Below are positions 50,257-58,801 of a DNA stretch of 64,000 nucleotides, in pieces. The DNA lies in NCBI GenBank assembly GCA_964568975.1, contig CAZMSO010000009.1, forward strand, positions 24,194 to 88,193, given 5' to 3'. The notes below the pieces were generated by a model. The model saw nothing but the letters and a program-made list of their open reading frames with translations, was not told where the DNA came from and made no database searches. Position 1 is the first letter of the stretch. Each line of letters opens with the position of its first letter. The stretch comes from CAZADA01 sp964568975. Lineage in GTDB: Bacteria; Pseudomonadota; Alphaproteobacteria; Caulobacterales; Maricaulaceae. The position numbers were made by a program, and so were the translations under genes.

Positions 50257-52031
50257 GGAGTCACGGTCGCCGCACCGCCCCGCAACGCCGCCGTTTGCGC
50301 CGGATCGCCGCGGCGCCCGGCCAAAGCGGATTCCAGGGCGGCCAAGCGAGCTTCAGCGTCAAGACCCGCGCGCCACAACGCGCGCGCCGCGCGCGCAGCC
50401 GCCACGGGATGGCCAGGCTCAGCCGCGTGCAACATCCGCGCGGCGTTCAGCGTGGTCGCCGCCAGCGCTTGGGCGTCGGACGCCGCCTCCATCGCCGTCA
50501 GCGCCCCGCGCGCCGCCGGCGGCAGGGGCGCGGCGGCGGCGGCGGCGGCCTCTGACGCCGCGCGCAGCGCCGGCGTGTTGTCAGCACCGAGCGCCAGCAA
50601 CAACAAGGCGTCACGTTCTGCGCTCGCTTGCTCATCCGGACCAAGGGCGAGGGCCGCGTTCAACCGCGCGAGCGCTGCGGCCTGCAACTCCGCGCCGCTG
50701 GCGGCACCGTCCGCCAGCGCGATCAGCACAGCGAGCGCTGCAGAATCTGCGGGCTCCAACCGCACAAGTTCCTGCTCCGGATCGACGGCCACAAGGGCCG
50801 TCGGCTCGCCCGGCGGGGCGGCGTGGGCCTCCAGCAACCGCCGCGCGACGGCCACATCCCCGGCGACGGCCGCCGCTTGGGCCAAAACCGGCGCGTAAGC
50901 CAACACATCCCGGCTGGTGGGCAAGGAGTTCAGTTCCGCCCGATACAGCCGCGCCGCCACAATGAAATCGCGCGCGCCATCGGCATGGTCGAGGGCCGCC
51001 GCGACCGCCCGCGCAAGATCGGCGGGCGTTTCGCGGTCGCGCGCCGCCAACACAGCTTGATGCAAGAGCGCTGCGACCGCCGGGCCCTGCGCATCGCCGG
51101 AGGCCGCGATTAACGCCGCGCTGGCGCCGGTGGAGTCTGGCGACGGCGTCGCGCGCATCACTTCGCCATAGGCGTCAGCGGTGATCGCCCCATTGACGGC
51201 CGCGCGGCGCGCCGCCGTCAGCCGCGCGCCGATGGGCGCGCGCCCGTCCAACGCCAAGCCGACCGCCGCCGGCAGCGAGACCGCCGCCCCCGCCTCCGCA
51301 GACAGCGGCCCGCCGGCATGGACCGCCAGCGCAAGCTCAATCGCATCGCGCGGCGGGGCGGGCGCGCCGCCAGCGCCCACCGCGCGCGTGATCCAGGCGT
51401 CGAACGCCTCGTCCACCCGTTCTGCGCCCAAGTCCCGCGCCACAGAAAGCGTCAGCTCCGCCGCCGGCGCTTCCCCCGCGAGCGCAAAGCACGCCGCGCG
51501 CGCGCGCGCCCAAAACCCTTGTTCGCGCGGCGCTTCGATGCGGCGAACCAGCAAGCACGCCCCGCGCGCGTCTCCGGCTGCGAAGCGGGCCCGCGCGGCG
51601 AGCTGGGCGTAATCGCCGTCACTCAACACACCCGTCGCGCCAGAGAGAATGCGCGCGACCGTGTCAGTGTGGCCGGCCTCAAACAGCGCGCTCAGACGCG
51701 CCAGGCCTAAATCGCGCTGGTTCTCCGCCCCCTCCGGCGCGTCGCCGCCAGAGCGCAAGGTGCGCGCGACAATCGCGGCGGCCGCGATGCTGTGCGTTTC
51801 CCCGGGGCTGAGCCGCATCAGACGCAGCGCTTCATCCGCGGCCACGCCGCGCCAAAGCCCGCGATCAAGCCCGCCATCCTGGGGCGGCAACGCCGCGATG
51901 GTGAGAATGTCCACCTCGCCGAGCTCACGCTCTTGGATCTGGCCCGTCGCCGCGCTCCCCGCGACCACAGCCCACGCCGCGGCCGCCACGAGCCGCGACA
52001 CCCATCCAGCGCTAGCGCGGCAGTGTGACAT
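50253..52031 (-). CDS. Large alanine-rich secreted helical-repeat protein
   Basis: Not a family I can name. ATG at 52031 or GTG at 52001 gives a signal peptide (VSRLVAAAAWAVVAGSAATG). The rest, some 560 residues and over a quarter alanine, looks like an all-helical solenoid of paired helices (for example FWARARAACFALAGEAPAAE, LTAARRAAVNGAITADAYGE, PVLAQAAAVAGDVAVARRLL). Such exported Ala-rich proteins lie between xerD and aroK in related bacteria, which argues for a conserved but uncharacterised envelope role. The stop overlaps the xerD start (GTGA), and its 5' end overlaps a tiny membrane-protein ORF. Confidence 0.65.
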   Translation of the reverse strand: MSHCRASAGWVSRLVAAAAWAVVAGSAATGQIQERELGEVDILTIAALPPQDGGLDRGLWRGVAADEALRLMRLSPGETHSIAAAAIVARTLRSGGDAPEGAENQRDLGLARLSALFEAGHTDTVARILSGATGVLSDGDYAQLAARARFAAGDARGACLLVRRIEAPREQGFWARARAACFALAGEAPAAELTLSVARDLGAERVDEAFDAWITRAVGAGGAPAPPRDAIELALAVHAGGPLSAEAGAAVSLPAAVGLALDGRAPIGARLTAARRAAVNGAITADAYGEVMRATPSPDSTGASAALIAASGDAQGPAVAALLHQAVLAARDRETPADLARAVAAALDHADGARDFIVAARLYRAELNSLPTSRDVLAYAPVLAQAAAVAGDVAVARRLLEAHAAPPGEPTALVAVDPEQELVRLEPADSAALAVLIALADGAASGAELQAAALARLNAALALGPDEQASAERDALLLLALGADNTPALRAASEAAAAAAAPLPPAARGALTAMEAASDAQALAATTLNAARMLHAAEPGHPVAAARAARALWRAGLDAEARLAALESALAGRRGDPAQTAALRGGAATVTP

Positions 52032-52152
52032 CAACCTCGACCTCTTTGACGGACGGTTCCGGCGCCATGTCGTCAGCGACCCGCAGCAAGTATGCGAGCC
52101 CGCCGGCTCCGATGGCGGCGATCACCGCAAGAAAAATGAGAAATCGCATCAT
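52012..52152 (-). CDS. 46-residue single-pass membrane protein ORF
   Basis: Short frame on the minus strand, ATG at 52152 (second ATG at 52149), TAG at 52014-52012. The product starts MMRFLIFLAVIAAIGAGGLA (membrane helix), continues YLLRVADD, and ends MAPEPSVKEVEVDVTLPR, a periplasmic or cytoplasmic tail with alternating charged and valine residues. Its 3' end overlaps the start of the large secreted protein by 20 bp, which suggests joint translation. The clean helix, the tail and the overlap favour a real gene over chance. Ribosome site is weak (GAGACGAG). Confidence 0.6.
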   Translation of the reverse strand: MMRFLIFLAVIAAIGAGGLAYLLRVADDMAPEPSVKEVEVDVTLPR

Positions 52153-52306
52153 GGCTCGTCTCGTTGTGCGCGCGTGGGCCACGCGTGTGTGTGTCCGACG
52201 CGCGCCGGCTCTCGCGCGTTATCGCTAATGGGGAATTGGGGCGTCAATCCGCCGGTCGCGGGGCGGGTCGCTTGAAGCTCTGCGACCTTCGGCCTATCAA
52301 CACGCC

Positions 52307-53022
52307 GTGACACCGCCGCCCCCCGCTTCATCAACGCCGCGCTCGCCTTCGCCGTCGCGCCGCCCTGGGCCTGACCCCCACGCCGCCACACGCCGCGCCG
52401 ACAGCGCTGGCGCACGCGACCAAAGCACTCGCAACCCCAGCGGAGGCGACCCCAGCGGAGGCGACGCGCCAGACACCGCCGCCGCGCGCGTGGCCCGCGC
52501 ATTGGATCGGCCCTTAGTGCTGATCGGCTTAATGGGCGCAGGCAAGTCCTCCATCGGGCGGCGGCTGGCGAAAGCCTTGGCCATCCCGTTTTACGATTCC
52601 GACGCCGAGATCGAGGCCGCGGCGGGGCGCACCGTCAACGAGATTTTTCAAGACTTCGGCGAAACGTACTTCCGTGAGGGTGAACGCCGCGTGATCCGCC
52701 GCCTGATCGCGCGCGATCCCCTGGTGCTCGCCACAGGCGGCGGCGCGTTTATGGACAAGCGCACGCGCGCCTTAATCAAATCCTCAGCCCTGTCGATCTG
52801 GCTGAAAGCGGACTTGGAGACTTTGGTGAAACGCACCGCGCGCCGCGACACCCGGCCCTTATTGCGCGACGGCGACGCGCGCGCGACGCTCTCGCGCCTG
52901 ATTCGCGAGCGCCACCCCTTGTATGGAGAAGCCGACGTGACGGTGAAAAGCGTGGACGGGCCGCATGAGCTCACCGTCGCGGCGGTGGTGCGGGCGCTCG
53001 ACCGGCGTCTCACAGCGCGCGC
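52307..53022 (+). CDS. aroK: Shikimate kinase AroK, 3' end lost in the assembly gap
   Basis: Phosphorylates shikimate in aromatic amino acid synthesis. Kinase core: VLIGLMGAGKSSIGRRLAKA (Walker A), PFYDSDAEIEAAAGRTVNEI, ETYFREGERRVIRRL and LATGGGAFMDKRTRALI, ending near VAAVVRALDRRLTAR where the run of N begins, so at most a few residues and the stop are missing. From GTG 52307 there is a 60-residue Pro/Ser/Gly-rich lead containing the duplicated PSGGD unit; the true start may be later, for example GTG 52490. Followed by aroB, as usual. Confidence 0.88.
52436..52465 (+). repeat. 15-bp tandem duplication in the aroK lead
   Basis: Two exact copies of CCCCAGCGGAGGCGA with the following C shared in phase, reading PSGGD-PSGGD in the aroK frame. 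It is either a recent in-frame duplication in a disordered N-terminus or part of an untranslated leader. Confidence 0.7.
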
Positions 53023-53122
53023 NNNNNNNNNNNNNNNNNNNNNNNNNNNNNNNNNNNNNNNNNNNNNNNNNNNNNNNNNNNNNNNNNNNNNNNNNNNNNN
53101 NNNNNNNNNNNNNNNNNNNNNN
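53023..53122. other. Assembly gap (100 N)
   Basis: Exactly 100 undetermined bases between the last aroK codons seen and the aroB start. A round 100 is the usual placeholder for a scaffold gap of unknown size, so distances across it cannot be trusted. Confidence 0.98.
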
Positions 53123-53129
53123 AGCCGCA

Positions 53130-54290
53130 ATGAGCGCACCCCACGCCGCCGATGACGCCCCGGCGGTGCGTAACGGCGCGGCTGCGCTGCAACGCACAAT
53201 CGCGGTTGCGCTGGGCGGGCGCTCTTATGACGTCGTGGTTGGGCCCGGGGTGCTGGCGGCGTTGGGCGCGCGGGGCCGTTCGCTCTTTCCCCGAGGCCGC
53301 GCGCTGGTCGTGGCCGACGCCACGGCGCTTGACCTTCATGGACCGGCGCTTCACGCCGCGCTCGCGGCCGCAGACGCTCCCGCGGAGGTGATCACGATCG
53401 CACCAGGCGAAGCGAGCAAATCCTGGCGCGCGCTTGAACGTGTGTGCGAGGCCCTGCTGGCGCACGGCGTTGAGCGCGGCGAGGCGGTGGTGGCGTTTGG
53501 CGGCGGCGTCGCTGGGGATTTGGCTGGGTTCGCGGCCGCTATCGTGAAGCGCGGCGTCCCCTTCATCCAGATCCCGACCACGCTTCTGGCTCACGTGGAC
53601 AGCTCCGTGGGCGGCAAGACCGCCATCAACAGCGCCGGCGGCAAGAATATGATCGGTGCGTTCCACCAGCCGGCGCTGGTGATCGCTGACACCGCGCTCC
53701 TGGCGACATTGCCGCCGCGGGACGTGCGCGCGGGCTTTGCGGAGGTGATCAAAATTGCGGCCGTCATGGACGCAGACTTTTTCGCGTGGCTGGAGGCGCA
53801 CGCCGCCGCCGTGCTGGCGCAAGAGCCCGAAGCCCTCGCCTACGCGGTGGCGCGCGCGGTCGAACTGAAAGCCCAGATTGTGGCTGAGGATGAACGCGAG
53901 ACGGGTCGCCGCGCGCTCTTGAATTTCGGCCACACCTTCGGCCATGCGCTTGAGGCGGCTGCAGGCTATGGCGCGGGCTTGCGTCATGGCGAAGCGGTGG
54001 CGGCGGGCATGGCGTTGGCGGCGGGCTACGCCCAGAGCGAAGGCGTGTGTTCTGAGGCTGACGCTGAGCGGCTGACGGCGCTTATCACGGCGGCGGGCTT
54101 GCCGGCCTCGGCGCGGGCGTTGCCGGGCGCGCCCTTTGACCCCAACGCCATCGCCGCGCTGATGGCCCATGACAAAAAGAACGCCGGCGGCCAAGTGCGC
54201 CTGGTGTTGCCCCGGCGGATCGGCGCGGCCGAGACATCACCCGTGCGCGCGCCGCAGACGCTTCGGCGATTTCTCGCCCAGGCGCTCTAA
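53130..54290 (+). CDS. aroB: 3-dehydroquinate synthase AroB
   Basis: NAD- and metal-dependent enzyme converting DAHP to 3-dehydroquinate in the shikimate pathway. The ATG at 53130 is the first after the gap and fits the family length (386 residues). Motifs: TIAPGEASKSW, VAFGGGVAGDLAGFAAAIVK, RGVPFIQIPTTLLAHVDSSV, GGKTAINSAGGKNMIGAFHQ, AGFAEVIKIA, metal site LLNFGHTFGHALEAAAGY and LRHGEAVAAGM. The frame also continues upstream through the N run, which is not meaningful. Confidence 0.95.
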   Translation: MSAPHAADDAPAVRNGAAALQRTIAVALGGRSYDVVVGPGVLAALGARGRSLFPRGRALVVADATALDLHGPALHAALAAADAPAEVITIAPGEASKSWRALERVCEALLAHGVERGEAVVAFGGGVAGDLAGFAAAIVKRGVPFIQIPTTLLAHVDSSVGGKTAINSAGGKNMIGAFHQPALVIADTALLATLPPRDVRAGFAEVIKIAAVMDADFFAWLEAHAAAVLAQEPEALAYAVARAVELKAQIVAEDERETGRRALLNFGHTFGHALEAAAGYGAGLRHGEAVAAGMALAAGYAQSEGVCSEADAERLTALITAAGLPASARALPGAPFDPNAIAALMAHDKKNAGGQVRLVLPRRIGAAETSPVRAPQTLRRFLAQAL

Positions 54291-54430
54291 ATACGCTACC
54301 GAACGCGGGGCGACGCCGGGTCGCGGCGGCGGCGCCGCGCGCGTGGCGGGCGTCCCCGACGCCGCGGCGTCACCCGCGGGCTTTCAGCGTGGAGCCGCTT
54401 CGTCGGACACGACTTGCCGGACCCGATCAC

Positions 54431-55699
54431 ATGACTGATCTTCTCCCTTTTCTGGCGATTGCGGGCTTGATGGCCCTTTCGGGCTTTTTTTCAGGCTCAG
54501 AGACGGCGCTGACGACGGTCTCGCGCGCGCGCATGCGCGCGTTAGAAAATGAAGGCGACGCCCGCGCGGCGCGTGTGCGCCACTTGCGCGAACGTCCTGA
54601 AAGTCTGATCGGCGCCATTCTTCTCGGCAACAATCTCGTCAACATTTTCGCCACCGCCATCGCCACAGTGGCGTTCACGCGCGCGTTCGGCGAAGCGGGC
54701 GCGGGCCTGGCGACGCTGGTGATGACGGTGGTGGTGCTGGTGTTTGCAGAAGTGCTGCCGAAAACCTTCGCCATCTCCAACGCCGACCGGATGGCCATGG
54801 CGGTGGGTCAGCCCATCGCTGTGCTGGTGTGGGTGGCCAATCCGGTGGTGGTGACGATCCAGGCCGTGGTGAACGCGGTTTTGGGCGTTTTGGGCGTCAC
54901 GGCCTCGCAAAACCCGCTCTCGCCCCAGCAAGAGCTGCGTGGCGCGATTGAGTTGCACCACGCCGAAGGCGCTGTGCCGAAGGATGACCGCGACATGCTG
55001 GGCGGGCTGTTGGACTTGCGTGAGTTGACGGTCGCAGATGTGATGGTGCACCGCAAATCCATGGAAGTGCTCGATTCCGCAGCTCCCGCGCGCGACGTGG
55101 TCGATCAAGCCTTAGAAAGCCGCTACACGCGCTTGCCGCTGTGGCGCGACGACGCCGACAACATTATCGGCGTCTTGCACGCAAAGGATCTTTCGCGCGC
55201 GCTTCACGCCTCAGCCTCCGACGCCGATCAGGTGGACATCGCCGCGATTGCGCGCGAGCCGTGGTTCGTGCCGGAAACGACGGGCCTGTTGGAACAACTG
55301 GAGGCGTTCCGCGCCAAACGTGAGCATTTCGCTCTCGTTGTGGATGAGTATGGCGCGCTGATGGGGCTGGTGACGTTGGAGGACATTCTCGAAGAGATTG
55401 TCGGCCAAATCGAGGATGAACATGATCACCCCGTGGCGGGTGTGGAAAAGCTCGACGGCGGGGCGGTGATGGTGAAGGGCGCAGTCACGATTCGCGATCT
55501 GAACCGCGCCATGGATTGGAACTTGCCGGACGAGGAGGCGGTCACCGTCGCGGGCCTCGTCATCCACGAAGCCCAGACCATCCCGGAGGCCGGCCAGATC
55601 TTCAGTTTTTACAGCCGCCGGTTCGAGATTGTCGCGCGCCACCGCAACCAGCTGACCCAGCTGCGGATCACGCCGCTGCCGGAGGAGGACGCTTCGTGA
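54431..55699 (+). CDS. CNNM/CBS-domain membrane protein (HlyC/CorC family)
   Basis: 422 residues from ATG 54431 (GTG 54389 also in frame). Order: CNNM/DUF21 membrane domain about 1-185 (ALSGFFSGSETALTTVSRAR, GNNLVNIFATAIATVAFTRA, FAEVLPKTFAISNADRMAMA), a CBS pair about 200-325 (VADVMVHRKSMEVLD, LVVDEYGALMGLVTLEDILE), and the CorC/HlyC C-terminal domain (TIRDLNRAMDWNLPDEEAVT). The family handles magnesium or other divalent ions; the old name hemolysin is misleading. The stop overlaps the next gene (GTGA). Confidence 0.9.
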   Translation: MTDLLPFLAIAGLMALSGFFSGSETALTTVSRARMRALENEGDARAARVRHLRERPESLIGAILLGNNLVNIFATAIATVAFTRAFGEAGAGLATLVMTVVVLVFAEVLPKTFAISNADRMAMAVGQPIAVLVWVANPVVVTIQAVVNAVLGVLGVTASQNPLSPQQELRGAIELHHAEGAVPKDDRDMLGGLLDLRELTVADVMVHRKSMEVLDSAAPARDVVDQALESRYTRLPLWRDDADNIIGVLHAKDLSRALHASASDADQVDIAAIAREPWFVPETTGLLEQLEAFRAKREHFALVVDEYGALMGLVTLEDILEEIVGQIEDEHDHPVAGVEKLDGGAVMVKGAVTIRDLNRAMDWNLPDEEAVTVAGLVIHEAQTIPEAGQIFSFYSRRFEIVARHRNQLTQLRITPLPEEDAS

Positions 55700-56844
55700 C
55701 GCAGACGCCGGCCAGCGCCCCCCCCGCCACAGACGTGGACGTGCTGATTGTCGGCGCAGGCTTCGCTGGCCTCGCCGCGGCGCGGGCGGCGGGCTTGCGC
55801 GGGCTCTCGACCCTTGTGGCGGACGCCAAGCCGGCGCTTGGGACGCGTCTCCACACCACCGGGATCTTCGTCAAAGAAGCCCATGATGTGTTGGATCTCC
55901 CCGCCGCTTTGACCCGCCGCGTCACGGGCGTGCGGCTTTATGGGCCGTCGCGGCGCAGCGTCGATCTGTCGGCCCGCGACGGCTATTTCTTGACCACGGA
56001 CACCGCCGGCGTGCTGCGCTGGATGGGCGAGGAGGCCGCGCGCGCCGGCGTAGCGATCCGCATGGGCGCGCGCTTTGAGGGGGGCGCGGTGGAGGCTTCC
56101 GGCGTCACCGCTCGCGTCGGCGGCGAGGTGGTGCGCGCGCGCTGGTTGCTGGGCGCAGACGGCGCGCGCTCGACAGTGGCGGAGGCGTTCGGCCTTGGGC
56201 GCAACACCCGCATGCTCACGGGCCTTGAGCGGGAGTATGCGCGCTGGGGCGATCTTGATCCCGACTATCTCCACTGCACCTTGGATAGCCGCGCCGCGCC
56301 CGGCTACATCGCGTGGGCGTGCGTGAACCCAAGCGTCTGCCAAGTGGGACTGGCGGTCTCTCATGGCAAAAAACCGGAGCTTCAGCCGTTTGCGGAGGAA
56401 ACCGAAGCACGGTTCGGCCTCTCGCCGGATGATGTGGTGGAGCGTCGGGCCGGACCCATCCCCTGCGGCGGCGTGGTCAAGAACTGGGCGCGCGAGCGGG
56501 TGACGCTGATCGGCGATGCGGCGGGCTGGGTGTCGCCGCTGACGGCCGGCGGCATTCGTTTAGCGCTCGAGCTCGGCCGGCGCGCGGGCCAGACCACGGC
56601 TGATCACCTGCTCGGCGACGCGCCGCCCCCCCACATCGCGCTGGCGGCGGAGCTGCCAAACTTTCGCATCAAGAGCGCGCTGCGCTGGATGGCCGACCAG
56701 GCGCCGGCCAATCTGCTGTTTGATCTCGCCCTCGACAGCCCGCTGTTTCGCGCGTTCGCCCGGCGGATTTATTTCCACCACGGCGAAGCGCGCGGCGCAC
56801 CGCCCCCCAAAACCGCCTCGCCGCCGCGTTCCGCCGAGCCCTGA
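55696..56844 (+). CDS. Geranylgeranyl-reductase-like FAD oxidoreductase
   Basis: GTG at 55696 after GGAGGAGGA, overlapping the previous stop; the longer frame lies inside the CNNM gene. 382 residues with an N-terminal Rossmann fold VLIVGAGFAGLAAARAAGLR, middle block WLLGADGARSTVAEAFGLGR, and the FAD motif VTLIGDAAGWVSPLTAGGIR followed by LALELGRRAG. These are the marks of the geranylgeranyl reductase/digeranylgeranylglycerophospholipid reductase group, which reduces isoprenoid chains. With crtI elsewhere in the window an isoprenoid role is attractive, but substrate is unknown. Confidence 0.8.
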   Translation: MTQTPASAPPATDVDVLIVGAGFAGLAAARAAGLRGLSTLVADAKPALGTRLHTTGIFVKEAHDVLDLPAALTRRVTGVRLYGPSRRSVDLSARDGYFLTTDTAGVLRWMGEEAARAGVAIRMGARFEGGAVEASGVTARVGGEVVRARWLLGADGARSTVAEAFGLGRNTRMLTGLEREYARWGDLDPDYLHCTLDSRAAPGYIAWACVNPSVCQVGLAVSHGKKPELQPFAEETEARFGLSPDDVVERRAGPIPCGGVVKNWARERVTLIGDAAGWVSPLTAGGIRLALELGRRAGQTTADHLLGDAPPPHIALAAELPNFRIKSALRWMADQAPANLLFDLALDSPLFRAFARRIYFHHGEARGAPPPKTASPPRSAEP

Positions 56845-56887
56845 CGCGCGGCGCCATCTGCTCAGACACCGCGCTTAAGCGCGCGCC

Positions 56888-58090
56888 TTACTCCGCGGCG
56901 GAGGCGGGCTGGAGTTCGCTCAAAAAGCGCTTCACTTGGCGCGCAGCCTGGCGGATCCGCTGCTCATTCTCCACCAGCGCTATGCGCACAAAACCTTCGC
57001 CATGCTCGCCAAAACCGACGCCCGGCGCGACAGCGACGCCCGCCTCTTCTATCAAGCGTTTGGCGAAGGCGAGCGAGCCCATCGCCTCACATGCCGGCGG
57101 CAGCGGCGCCCAGGCGAACATGGAGGCGCTGGGCGTCGGGATCGGCCAGCCGGCCCGCGCGAAACTCTCAATCAGGGTGTCGCGCCGGGCTTTGTAAATC
57201 GCGCGCACCTCATCGACATAATCTTGCGGCCCGTCCAAAGCCGCGCACGCCGCCACCTGGACCGGGGTGAACCCGCCGTAATCGAGATAGGACTTCACGC
57301 GCGCCAACGCCGCGATCAAGCGCTCGGAGCCGGCGGCGAACCCCACGCGCCAGCCGGCCATGGAATAGGTCTTCGACAGCGTCGTCACCTCCACCGCCAA
57401 GTCCTTCGCGCCCGGCACTTGGAGGATGGAGGGCGGCGGCGCGTCCTCATCGAAATAAATTTCCGTGTAGGCTAAATCCGACAGCACAATCAGATCGTGT
57501 TCACGCGCGAACCGCACAATGTCGCGGTAGAAATCGAGATCCGCCACATGCGCCGTCGGATTTGCGGGGTAATTCACCACCACCGCCGTCGGCGGCGGCA
57601 CGCAATGGCGCACAGCGCGGTGCAGGCCGCGCAAATACTCCTCCGGGCTGTGGGCTTTGACGCTGCGGATCGAGGCGCCGGCGATGATGAAGCCAAAGGC
57701 GTGCAGCGGATAAGACGGATTGGGCGCTAAGATCACATCGCCCGGCGCCGTGACCGCTTGGGCCAGGTTGGCGAACCCCTCCTTAGAGCCCAAGGTGGCG
57801 ACGACCTCCGTCTCGGGATCCAAGGCGACGCGAAAGCGGCGTTCATAATAGCGCGCCAAAGAGCGCCGCAAACCCGCAATGCCCCGTGATGTCGAATAGC
57901 CGTGAGTGCGCGGATTTTGAACGGTCTCGATCAGTTTATCGACGACATGTTTCGGACTTGGCATGTCGGGATTGCCCATACCGAAGTCGATAATGTCGGC
58001 GCCGGCCGCGCGTTGTTGCGCTTTGAGGCGGTTCACCTCTTCAAAGACATAAGGCGGCAAACGGCGGATTTTGTGGAATGTCTGAGTCAC
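56888..58090 (-). CDS. PLP-dependent aminotransferase, AlaC/alanine type
   Basis: Class I/II aminotransferase. GTG at 58090 with AAGGAC six bases upstream starts TQTFHKIRRLPPYVFEEVNR, the usual opening of the AlaC/LL-DAP aminotransferase-like group. Visible: DFGMGNPDMPSPKHVVDKL, GSKEGFANLAQAVTAPGD, NYPANPTAHVADLDFY, LSDLAYTEIYFD and the PLP lysine in TTLSKTYSMAGWRVGFAAGS. 400 residues. It probably makes alanine or related amino acids from 2-oxo acids; exact specificity is unclear. Confidence 0.88.
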   Translation of the reverse strand: MTQTFHKIRRLPPYVFEEVNRLKAQQRAAGADIIDFGMGNPDMPSPKHVVDKLIETVQNPRTHGYSTSRGIAGLRRSLARYYERRFRVALDPETEVVATLGSKEGFANLAQAVTAPGDVILAPNPSYPLHAFGFIIAGASIRSVKAHSPEEYLRGLHRAVRHCVPPPTAVVVNYPANPTAHVADLDFYRDIVRFAREHDLIVLSDLAYTEIYFDEDAPPPSILQVPGAKDLAVEVTTLSKTYSMAGWRVGFAAGSERLIAALARVKSYLDYGGFTPVQVAACAALDGPQDYVDEVRAIYKARRDTLIESFARAGWPIPTPSASMFAWAPLPPACEAMGSLAFAKRLIEEAGVAVAPGVGFGEHGEGFVRIALVENEQRIRQAARQVKRFLSELQPASAAE

Positions 58091-58263
58091 CCGAAGGTCC
58101 TTCGCGCGGGGCGTCGGAAACCGCCGACGCCGCATGAGCATCGCATGCACGCCATTATGGACGGGTTTCGTTCGAGATTGCGACCAGCATGGGCCGGTTT
58201 GGCGGCGCCGTTTGCGGACACGGCCCCGGCGGCGCGCCCATGGACGCCGTCACGCCCAGCGCC

Positions 58264-58677
58264 TCACTCCTGCGGCGCGGGCGGCACGTCCGGCAACGGC
58301 GTCACCTCCGGCGCGGCGGCGGCGGCGGCCAAGGCGCGCCGGCGCACTTCTTCAATGTAGGCGGCCGCGTCTTCCGGCAAGAACTCGTCCGGTTCCGGGC
58401 GGATGTCGTCCAACGCCCGGCCCACCGCGCGAAGCTCCGCGGTGGCGGCGTCGAATTCGCTGACGGAGCGGACATCCGTCGGCGTCGCGGGGAAATCGGC
58501 TAAGCGCGGATAGCCGCTATAGGCCGCGTTCGCTTTCGCCGCGCCTTCCGAGACCCACGCGGCTTCGCGGTCAATGCGCGCACACCCCGGCGTGACCCCC
58601 GCGCCAGCGCCGATCGTCGCCGCCATCGCGGCCGCGGTGACGGCCCGCCGCCGCCACGATGCGCGCACCTGCGCCAT
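58264..58677 (-). CDS. Small exported protein of unknown function
   Basis: ATG at 58677 sits nine bases after AGGAGG; ATG at 58686 is too close to that site. The product has an Arg-rich N-region and hydrophobic stretch (RRRAVTAAAMAATIGAGAGV) ending TPGCARI, which resembles a lipoprotein or Tat-type signal but the lipobox is poor. The mature 105 residues contain PRLADFPATPTDVRSVSEFD, a phrase typical of small alphaproteobacterial proteins of unknown function, helical segments and a Pro-rich end. 137 residues. Divergent from phaC, upstream of the aminotransferase. Confidence 0.65.
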   Translation of the reverse strand: MAQVRASWRRRAVTAAAMAATIGAGAGVTPGCARIDREAAWVSEGAAKANAAYSGYPRLADFPATPTDVRSVSEFDAATAELRAVGRALDDIRPEPDEFLPEDAAAYIEEVRRRALAAAAAAPEVTPLPDVPPAPQE

Positions 58678-58801
58678 AGCGTCCATCCTCCTAAAGGTCT
58701 CACGCGGGTGCGACGTCGCCGCCACGGCTCGCATGGGTTAAGCTCTCGAAAACGAGTCTGACGCCTGATCGCTCGGGCGCCAAGAGGGAGGGTGCCACGC
58801 C

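Noticed and set aside
53010..54194. Minus-strand frame across the N run opposite aroB
   Set aside because: It reads through undetermined bases and is antisense to aroB.
56870..56883. 14-bp perfect palindrome CGCGCTTAAGCGCG between convergent genes
   Set aside because: It has no loop and no T-run; in GC-rich sequence this is probably chance.
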